From Armatimonadota bacterium (GTDB lineage Bacteria; Armatimonadota; Fimbriimonadia; Fimbriimonadales; Fimbriimonadaceae): a DNA stretch of 64,000 nt. Positions 58,799 to 64,000 of this stretch are shown piece after piece (position 1 is the stretch's first letter; every line of letters begins with the position of its first letter). The stretch covers positions 1 to 64,000 of the forward strand of contig JAKOXK010000064.1 of assembly GCA_029781035.1 (NCBI GenBank), in the 5' to 3' direction. The notes under the pieces were generated by a model. The model searched no databases. It worked only from the letters and a program-made list of their open reading frames with translations, and was not told the origin of the DNA. A program made the translations under genes and the position numbers.

Positions 58799-59272
58799 AT
58801 GGCTGACCGCCCGAGTTGGGACAGCTACTTCATTCAGATCGCGCACTTGGTCGCGACAAGGGCAACGTGTCCGCGGCTCTCCGTGGGCGCTGTGGTTGTC
58901 CGCGACCGCCGCATCCTGGCAACGGGATACAACGGCGCTCCGCGTGGCCTGCCCCACTGTCCGGAAAGCGGTGACAAGAAGGACTGGCCGGAAGGCTGCA
59001 TGAGGGCTGGCCACTGCATCCGGTCTCTGCACGCAGAGCAGAACGCGCTGCTGCAGGCCGCCATGTTGGGCATCGCCTGTGAGGGTGCGGCGATATATGT
59101 CACGTGCCAACCGTGCAACGCTTGTGCGAAGATGCTCATCAACGCTGGCATCACCCGCGTGATCTACGAGGGAGACTATCCCGATCCTTTTTCGTTGGAA
59201 CTCTTCAGAGACGCCCGAATGGAGGTCTTCCGATACCTTGATGGTAGGTTAGAGGAAGTAGAGCTCGGCTAA
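58799..59272 (+). CDS. dCMP deaminase (ComEB-like zinc deaminase)
   Basis: A 157-residue zinc deaminase. The catalytic and Zn-binding motifs are SLHAEQNALLQA (His, Glu near residues 78-80) and TCQPCNACAKMLI (two Cys near 104-107). The CPRLSVGAVVVRDRRILATGYNG segment and the long loop with CPESGDKKDWPEGC are typical of dCMP deaminase/ComEB. It converts dCMP to dUMP for thymidylate synthesis. It starts a string of closely packed genes (wecA-like GTG begins at the next base after its stop). Confidence 0.9.
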   Translation: MADRPSWDSYFIQIAHLVATRATCPRLSVGAVVVRDRRILATGYNGAPRGLPHCPESGDKKDWPEGCMRAGHCIRSLHAEQNALLQAAMLGIACEGAAIYVTCQPCNACAKMLINAGITRVIYEGDYPDPFSLELFRDARMEVFRYLDGRLEEVELG

Positions 59273-60313
59273 GTGCAGCAGTTGATCGTCCTCTTCGCCA
59301 AGATCCCGGGGCAAGACCCGATGGCGGGTTTTCGCTATCCCTTGCTCACGATGGTGGTCGCCATGCTCATCACGGTCGGCCTGACGCCCCTGGTGCGCAT
59401 TCTGGCGACGAAGCGGGGAGCCGTCGACGATCCGACTCGTGACGACCGACGTGTCCACACAAAGCCGATCCCTCGCTGGGGAGGCATGGCGATTTACGGA
59501 GGAGTTGTGGCCGCCCTCCTGATCATGCTGCCCGTGACCAACGCGCGGTCTCCGTTCCCGCCTTACCTGTGGGGCATGATCGCGCTGGGCGGGGTCGTGG
59601 TCGTGCTCGGAGCCATTGACGACCTCAAGCAATTGTCAGCCAAGATCCAGCTTGCGTACTTGGTGGCAGTGGGCCTCCTTGTCCAGCTACCCTTCAACCG
59701 TGTGGGCCGAGTGCAGATTCAGGGCATGGAGATGCCTATCTTTGGGCACCACACGAACTGGGTGGCTTTCGGCGGATGGGCTTTCGTCCTCACGGCCATC
59801 TACATTTTCGTTGTCACGAAAACGATGGACACGATCGACGGAATCGACGGCCTTGCCGCCGGTATCGCGAGCATAGCCGCAGGCACTCTGGCCATCATCG
59901 CGACGTACGAGTCGCAACCGCGTGTCGCCTTGATCTCGGCAGCGGCGGCGGGCGCCTCTGTCGGCTTCCTCCGGTACAACTACAATCCGGCCCGGATCTT
60001 CATGGGAACCGGCGGTGCACAGTTCCTCGGATTCTGGCTGGCGTCTCTATCGATCGTCGGAGCCCTCAAGACGGCCGCGGCCTTGGCCGTCTTCATTCCC
60101 GTGCTCGTGTTCGCTGTTCCCTTGTTCGACGCGGCGATCGTTGTCATTCGCCGGGCCATGAGCGGATCTCCGATCACGCAAGCCGACAAGCGTCACTTGC
60201 ACCACACCCTGTTGGCCAAGGGTTTGTCGCAGCGACAGGCAGTATGGGTGTTGTACGTCGTCGCGATCACGCTATGCGGTGCACTGATTGCGATCGTGAG
60301 GATGTATGGCTAA
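59273..60313 (+). CDS. wecA: Undecaprenyl-phosphate sugar-1-phosphate transferase (WecA/TagO/MraY-like)
   Basis: A 346-residue multi-pass membrane enzyme with the polyprenyl-phosphate sugar-phosphate transferase signatures: VHTKPIPRWGGMAIYGGV, LGAIDDLKQLSAKIQL (DDxx), TKTMDTIDGIDGLAAGI (nucleophile Asp region) and QADKRHLHHTLLAKGLSQRQA. It transfers GlcNAc-1-P (or a related sugar) to undecaprenyl phosphate to begin polysaccharide or teichoic-acid-like polymer synthesis. The GTG start directly follows the dCMP deaminase stop, and its end overlaps the 2-epimerase gene by 8 bp. Confidence 0.88.
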   Translation: MQQLIVLFAKIPGQDPMAGFRYPLLTMVVAMLITVGLTPLVRILATKRGAVDDPTRDDRRVHTKPIPRWGGMAIYGGVVAALLIMLPVTNARSPFPPYLWGMIALGGVVVVLGAIDDLKQLSAKIQLAYLVAVGLLVQLPFNRVGRVQIQGMEMPIFGHHTNWVAFGGWAFVLTAIYIFVVTKTMDTIDGIDGLAAGIASIAAGTLAIIATYESQPRVALISAAAAGASVGFLRYNYNPARIFMGTGGAQFLGFWLASLSIVGALKTAAALAVFIPVLVFAVPLFDAAIVVIRRAMSGSPITQADKRHLHHTLLAKGLSQRQAVWVLYVVAITLCGALIAIVRMYG

Positions 60314-61439
60314 GTTCAAAGCGGTCTTCGTTGTCGGGACGAGACCCGACGCAATCAAGACCGCCCCCGTCGTTCTTGAGTTTCAACGGTTCGCCGACTC
60401 CGTTGACACAGTCCTCGTCTCCACCGGGCAACACCGTGAGATGTTGGATCAAGCTCTGGGAGCCTTCGGACTCCACGCGACGGACGACCTCGGCTTGATG
60501 CGGCATGGCCAGTCGTTGGCCGAACTGACATCGAGCGCGCTGGTCGGTCTGGATGCCGTCTTTGAGCTCCACCGTCCCGACGTCGTTTTCGCGCAAGGGG
60601 ACACAACGACGACTTTTGTTGCTGGCCTGTCCGCCTTCTATCGTCAGACTCCTTTCGCCCACATCGAAGCGGGCCTGCGAACAGACACTGTATTCGACCC
60701 ATTCCCTGAGGAGTTCAATCGGAGGGCGGTGAGTCTATTCGCCGATCTTCACTTTGCGCCGACTCAATGGGCCGCCGACAACCTCGCGCGGGAAAACGTG
60801 CAGCGCGATTCGGTTTTCGTCACGGGAAATACAGGGATCGATGCCGTCAGACTGATCGCGGCCAGCGAGAAGCGGGCATGGTATGCGAATCGGTCTGAGA
60901 GGGTCGTTTTGTTGACGACCCACCGACGCGAGAATTGGGGAGAGCCCCAACAACGGATCGCTGAAGCGGCAAAGAGGATCGTGACTGCGTTCGACGACGT
61001 CCTTTTGGTCGTTCCGATGCACAAAAACCCACAGGTTAGGGAAGTCTTGTCTTCAGTCCTAGGCGGTCTGCCCCGGACGGAGTTGATCGAGCCGCCAGAC
61101 TATGCGGAGTTTGTCAAACTTTTGGAGCGATCGACCTTGGTGCTAACTGATTCCGGTGGAATACAGGAAGAGGCGCCGACGTTTGGGGTGCCTGTCCTCG
61201 TCCTGCGAGAGACCACGGAGCGGCCCGAAGGAGTTCATGCCGGCACTGCGAAGCTCGTTGGGACGGACGAGGATGCCATCGTGTTGGAGGCAACGCGGCT
61301 TCTGAGTTCTAGTGAGGACTACTCGCGTATGGCCAAAGCTCTCAGCCCGTATGGCGACGGCCGTGCCGCCTGCCGGATCCGATGGGCTACCTTGGACCGA
61401 TTTGGCGTGACTTCACCTCAGGAGTCCATGTGGACCTGA
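60306..61439 (+). CDS. wecB: UDP-N-acetylglucosamine 2-epimerase (non-hydrolysing)
   Basis: A 377-residue enzyme interconverting UDP-GlcNAc and UDP-ManNAc. Family segments: VVGTRPDAIKTAPVVLEF at the N-terminus, STGQHREMLDQALGAFG, AQGDTTTTFVAGLSAFY, HIEAGLRTDTVFDPFPEEFNRR and TDSGGIQEEAPTFGVPVLVLRETTERPEG. It overlaps wecA upstream and uppP downstream, suggesting one transcript for glycan-lipid precursor synthesis. Confidence 0.94.
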   Translation: MAKFKAVFVVGTRPDAIKTAPVVLEFQRFADSVDTVLVSTGQHREMLDQALGAFGLHATDDLGLMRHGQSLAELTSSALVGLDAVFELHRPDVVFAQGDTTTTFVAGLSAFYRQTPFAHIEAGLRTDTVFDPFPEEFNRRAVSLFADLHFAPTQWAADNLARENVQRDSVFVTGNTGIDAVRLIAASEKRAWYANRSERVVLLTTHRRENWGEPQQRIAEAAKRIVTAFDDVLLVVPMHKNPQVREVLSSVLGGLPRTELIEPPDYAEFVKLLERSTLVLTDSGGIQEEAPTFGVPVLVLRETTERPEGVHAGTAKLVGTDEDAIVLEATRLLSSSEDYSRMAKALSPYGDGRAACRIRWATLDRFGVTSPQESMWT

Positions 61440-62314
61440 TTCAAGCTGTAGTCCTTGGTTTGATCCAAGGTCTGACCGAGTTCCTGCCGATCAGCAGTAG
61501 CGGGCACCTCTTCCTCCTTCCCGACCTGCTGCATTGGAACGACGCAGGGGCAGGGTTCACGGCCGTGATCCAACTCGGCACCATCCTCGCCGTCTTGATC
61601 TACTTCAGACATGACTTGGCCAGGACGTTGAAGGGTTGGACGGCGGCATTCAGCGATCCGACCAAGCGGAACAGCAGCGAGGCTCGTCTTGCGTGGGGAA
61701 TCGTCCTGGGGACAATTCCGATATCCGTGTGCGGACTGGCCCTTGAGAAGAAGATCGACACCGACTTCCGATCGGCTGTGATCGTCTCCGGCACCCTCAT
61801 CAGTTTCGCCCTTCTCCTTTGGGCCGCCGAAGCGGTCGGGAAGCGCAAACGAGGGCTGTCGGACGTGACGGTCAAGGACGGTATCGTGATCGGTCTCTGG
61901 CAGTGTCTGGCTCTCGTTCCTGGCTCGAGCCGGAGCGGCTGCACGATCACAGGGGCATTGTTCAGCGGTATGGACCGTGCGACTGCGGCCCGCTACTCGT
62001 TTTTGTTGTCGATTCCCGCAGTGATCCTATCGGGTCTGTACAAGATGTTCAAGGAGCGACACGAGTTGCTTGGCGCCGGGGCAGTTCCGACCCTAGTCGC
62101 CACGGTCGTGGCCTTTGTCACCGGATACTGGTCCATATCGTTCCTGATGAAGTACCTCCAGACGCGTTCAACGGGCGTCTTCATCGTGTATAGGATCGTG
62201 CTGGGCCTGCTCATTCTGACTCTCTTGATGGCTGGTGTCGTACGAGCGAAGCCGACATCAGGACCGACCGCCTTCCACACCCATGGGATTCATCAAGCGG
62301 CGTCAAGAGCCTGA
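61430..62314 (+). CDS. uppP: Undecaprenyl-diphosphate phosphatase
   Basis: A 294-residue BacA-type membrane phosphatase with GLIQGLTEFLPISSSGHLFL (catalytic Glu/Ser region) and LVPGSSRSGCTITGAL, the two conserved motifs. It recycles undecaprenyl diphosphate to the monophosphate carrier used by WecA and peptidoglycan synthesis. The GTG at 61430 has CAGGAG at 5-nt spacing; it overlaps the last 10 bp of wecB. The C-terminus overlaps pth by 32 bp. Confidence 0.92.
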   Translation: MDLIQAVVLGLIQGLTEFLPISSSGHLFLLPDLLHWNDAGAGFTAVIQLGTILAVLIYFRHDLARTLKGWTAAFSDPTKRNSSEARLAWGIVLGTIPISVCGLALEKKIDTDFRSAVIVSGTLISFALLLWAAEAVGKRKRGLSDVTVKDGIVIGLWQCLALVPGSSRSGCTITGALFSGMDRATAARYSFLLSIPAVILSGLYKMFKERHELLGAGAVPTLVATVVAFVTGYWSISFLMKYLQTRSTGVFIVYRIVLGLLILTLLMAGVVRAKPTSGPTAFHTHGIHQAASRA

Positions 62315-62879
62315 ACTGCCACCAGTCGCGATGATCGTCGGGCTGGGCAACCCCGGAGCCCAATACGCAGGGACGCGCCACAACGTGGGATTTGAGATAG
62401 TCGAGAGCTTGGCCAAGGCCAAGGGGATCGCTCTCAAAACGCACCGATACCAGTCTCAGTACGGCATCGGTTTGGTTTCCGGCTGCTCTGTCGTACTTGT
62501 CAAGCCACTGACTTACATGAACTTGAGCGGACGGGCGGTCGCGTCCTTAGCGAGGACGTTTGCGATCCAACCAAACCATATCCTTGTTGTCGCTGACGAC
62601 ATGGATCTCCCGCTCGGCCGGCTTCGGCTCAAGGCAAAGGGTAGCTCTGGCGGGCACAACGGGCACAAATCAATCATCCAGCAGTTGGGAACAGACGAGT
62701 ATCCCCGCCTTAAGGTTGGGATCGGGAAGGAAGGGGACGCGATCGACCATGTGCTCAGCCGGTTCAGCCCGCAGGAGCGGTCCACCTTGAGCACGGTTCT
62801 GTCGCGCTCGGTAGAGGGCTGTGAATTGTGGCTCAGCGAGGGCGCGGAAAAGGCAATGAACTTCTTGAATTCGAGTTAG
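62283..62879 (+). CDS. pth: Peptidyl-tRNA hydrolase
   Basis: A 198-residue Pth that releases tRNA from stalled peptidyl-tRNA. Present are MIVGLGNPGAQYAGTRHNVGFE (catalytic His), KPLTYMNLSGRAV, VVADDMDLPLGRLRLK (Asp) and GGHNGHKSIIQQLGTDEYPRLKVGIG. The ATG at 62283 adds a 16-residue lead before MIVGLG; an ATG at that second Met is a possible alternative start. Its stop overlaps that of the convergent gene by 4 bp. Confidence 0.92.
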   Translation: MGFIKRRQEPELPPVAMIVGLGNPGAQYAGTRHNVGFEIVESLAKAKGIALKTHRYQSQYGIGLVSGCSVVLVKPLTYMNLSGRAVASLARTFAIQPNHILVVADDMDLPLGRLRLKAKGSSGGHNGHKSIIQQLGTDEYPRLKVGIGKEGDAIDHVLSRFSPQERSTLSTVLSRSVEGCELWLSEGAEKAMNFLNSS

Positions 62880-63250
62880 CCGACAAGAAGCGCTTCGGCC
62901 ACTCTCTCACAGAAAGTGTGCTGGGGCGAAAGAACGTGAATCGGCCCACAGATGCCGTTCCAGACGGGTGTCACACGATCCATGTAAGCATGGTAGACCC
63001 GGTGACCGTCGGCAGTCGTCGACCAGCGAGACGTGCCTGGACAGGTGCGGAGAAGGACGTACCAACCTGGCATCAGATCGATCTCGTCCGAGAAGAAATG
63101 GACTCCTGGGCAGAGCGAGGATTCGTCGAAGGCGGCTTCCGCCACGACAGCGTGACCACGAAGAGGCACACGCATCGAGCCTTGGTTCTGAAGGAGGATG
63201 AACTCCTTGCCAATCGCCTCGCTCTTCTGCACTCCAACGATCCGGATCAT
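62876..63250 (-). CDS. Small conserved-looking protein of unknown function
   Basis: A 124-residue protein from the ATG at 63250 (MIRIVGVQKSEAIGKEFILL), with NQGSMRVPLRGHAVV, HFFSDEIDLMPGWYVLLRTC and a C-terminal YMDRVTPVWNGICGPIHVL. I do not know the family; the mixed beta pattern somewhat resembles lamin-tail-like domains. GAGGA lies 8 nt before the ATG, and a promoter (TTGTCC - 16 bp - TATGAT) is just upstream. It sits downstream of the MarR gene on the same strand with a gap of about 110 bp. Confidence 0.6.
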   Translation of the reverse strand: MIRIVGVQKSEAIGKEFILLQNQGSMRVPLRGHAVVAEAAFDESSLCPGVHFFSDEIDLMPGWYVLLRTCPGTSRWSTTADGHRVYHAYMDRVTPVWNGICGPIHVLSPQHTFCERVAEALLVG

Positions 63251-63274
63251 GGGCGCCGTTCCTCGGTTCTTTCG

Positions 63275-63302
63275 ATCATACTGACGCAAATTCGCAGGAC
63301 AA
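63275..63302 (-). promoter_or_regulatory. Sigma70-type promoter of the small unknown gene
   Basis: Minus-strand TTGTCC (63297-63302), 16-bp spacer, TATGAT (63275-63280), 24 nt before the ATG at 63250. Confidence 0.5.
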
Positions 63303-63359
63303 CGCCGCGCTTTTTGCAGTTTTTCCACATCGAGTTCTGTCGAAGACTGGAAAACCAGT

Positions 63360-63800
63360 TCACTCTCCTCCTCCCAAGTCGGATTCGAGGTTCGACATGA
63401 CCCTCTCAAGGAGCCCTGACAGCCGTTCGGCTTCGGTGTCGCTGATCCCTTTCACCATCGTCTTCTCGGACTCCGAGACCAGACGCTTGATCTGCTTCAT
63501 CAGGGTCTTGGACCGGTCGGTGAGAGCAAGGATCTTGACGCGTCGGTCTTGCTGGCTGGGGACTTGCTCCAGGAGGCCCTTCTGCACGTGAGAGAAGACT
63601 GTCTCACTCAGGGTCGCTGCCGTCACTCCCAGACGTCGGGCGACTTCAACTTGACTTGCCTTCTTTCCGGCCGAACTCACTGTCGTCAGGAGCTGAAACG
63701 TGCCCCACGAGACGCCAATCGCTTTGAGACGGGGCTCGAGCCACGATGATTGCAGCTCGTACACGGCGGCGACAAGGGCGCCAATCTGCTCCGTCGGCAT
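63360..63800 (-). CDS. MarR-family transcriptional regulator
   Basis: A 146-residue winged-helix regulator: helices ELQSSWLEPRLKAIGVSWGTF, HTH SQVEVARRLGVTAATLSETV, wing VPSQQDRRVKILALTDRSKT and a C-terminal dimer helix. MarR proteins usually repress their own gene and neighbours and respond to small molecules or oxidants. There is no cysteine-based sensor visible. A palindrome lies 4 bp upstream of the start. Confidence 0.88.
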   Translation of the reverse strand: MPTEQIGALVAAVYELQSSWLEPRLKAIGVSWGTFQLLTTVSSAGKKASQVEVARRLGVTAATLSETVFSHVQKGLLEQVPSQQDRRVKILALTDRSKTLMKQIKRLVSESEKTMVKGISDTEAERLSGLLERVMSNLESDLGGGE

Positions 63801-63804
63801 ACCG

Positions 63805-63817
63805 TCAGGTTACCTAA
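63805..63817. promoter_or_regulatory. Probable MarR operator
   Basis: TCAGGTTACCTAA is an odd-centred palindrome (AGGT-T-ACCT with T/A flanks), a form common for MarR-family operators, placed directly upstream of the marR start at 63800. This suggests autorepression. Confidence 0.5.
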
Positions 63818-63828
63818 CGGCGCCCGGA

Positions 63829-63999
63829 TCAGACCAAGATGTCCAGGACGCTTTTCTCAGAGTCGAGCGCCGTTCTGAGTACCTGGATACTAGCTTGCTG
63901 TTTGGTCTTAGCAAGACTCAATGAAGACCAGGTCTGGGCCAGGTCTTGATCACCGTCCATCACGTTCTCGAGCGCCGTTTCGACCTCCGCTTGCGCCGA
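63829..63999 (-). CDS. C-terminal part of a small helical protein (possible YjfB-like motility protein)
   Basis: The last 56 codons of a minus-strand frame entering from beyond the window end with a TGA at 63831-63829. Visible residues include LENVMDGDQDLAQTWSSLSL and KTKQQASIQVLRTALDSEKS, ending VLDILV. The KQQASIQVLRTALDSE pattern resembles small putative motility proteins (YjfB-like), but too little is visible to be sure. Confidence 0.45.
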   Translation of the reverse strand, partial: SAQAEVETALENVMDGDQDLAQTWSSLSLAKTKQQASIQVLRTALDSEKSVLDILV

Positions 64000-64000
64000 C

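Overview
This 64-kb window is GC-rich bacterial DNA, densely coding on both strands. It has no rRNA, tRNA, CRISPR array or transposase that I can see. The gene set suggests an Armatimonadota-type bacterium (possibly Fimbriimonadales) with an anaerobic or facultative metabolism. The pointers are a pseudopilin with the [20 protein letters not shown] start, a PEP-CTERM protein, TlpA-type secreted proteins with long N-terminal regions, and sugar ABC permeases of unusual size. The taxonomic call is inference only.

Layout. 1-5.8 kb: the end of a glycosyltransferase gene, then an operon of a KBL-type alpha-oxoamine synthase, a stand-alone acyl carrier protein, an AMP-forming acyl-CoA synthetase and a holo-ACP synthase, with a second alpha-oxoamine synthase transcribed divergently. 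5.8-12.4 kb: secreted proteins and a GltD-like flavoprotein with C-terminal ferredoxin clusters, which carries an apparent -1 frameshift. 12.6-19.6 kb: a complete hdrCBA-mvhDGA-protease operon (heterodisulfide reductase-like complex plus group 3c NiFe hydrogenase). 19.6-37.9 kb: three full-length pyruvate:ferredoxin (flavodoxin) oxidoreductases, two dihydroorotate dehydrogenase-like proteins, a flavodoxin, a caspase-like protein, a TlpA-like protein and a receiver protein. 37.9-40 kb: tryptophan 2,3-dioxygenase and kynureninase. 40-53.5 kb: an alpha-glucan/oligosaccharide locus (PEP-CTERM carbohydrate-binding protein, GH31, LacI, GH13, pseudopilin, a binding-protein/permease fusion, a second permease) followed by a GH29 fucosidase. 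53.5-64 kb: FN3 protein, two cyclophilins, subtilase, dCMP deaminase, wecA-wecB-uppP-pth, MarR and the edge of a further gene.

How it fits together. The redox genes look like one regulon. Five promoters (GltD-like, three PFORs, second DHOD-like) carry a TGAC-N4-GTCA palindrome (CRP/FNR-like, TRTGAC-N4-GTCA) exactly 29-30 bp upstream of a NATACT -10 box, which puts it at about -41.5. A sixth copy precedes hdrC. Three of these transcripts (GltD-like, PFOR1, PFOR3) also share a second element at about +13, GGGTG-N4/5-ATGCTGAC-N5-GTCAGCG. It begins an open leader frame (MLTxxQR...) of 34-55 codons, and in all three cases the frame ends in the ATGA/GTGA start of the enzyme gene. I consider this shared promoter/leader arrangement the most interesting and possibly undescribed system here.

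Other window-wide patterns: four intergenic arrays with the same 21-bp period but different unit sequences; several genes whose -10 box lies only 6-7 nt before the start codon (leaderless mRNAs); and a pair of LacI-type operators joining the glycan genes.
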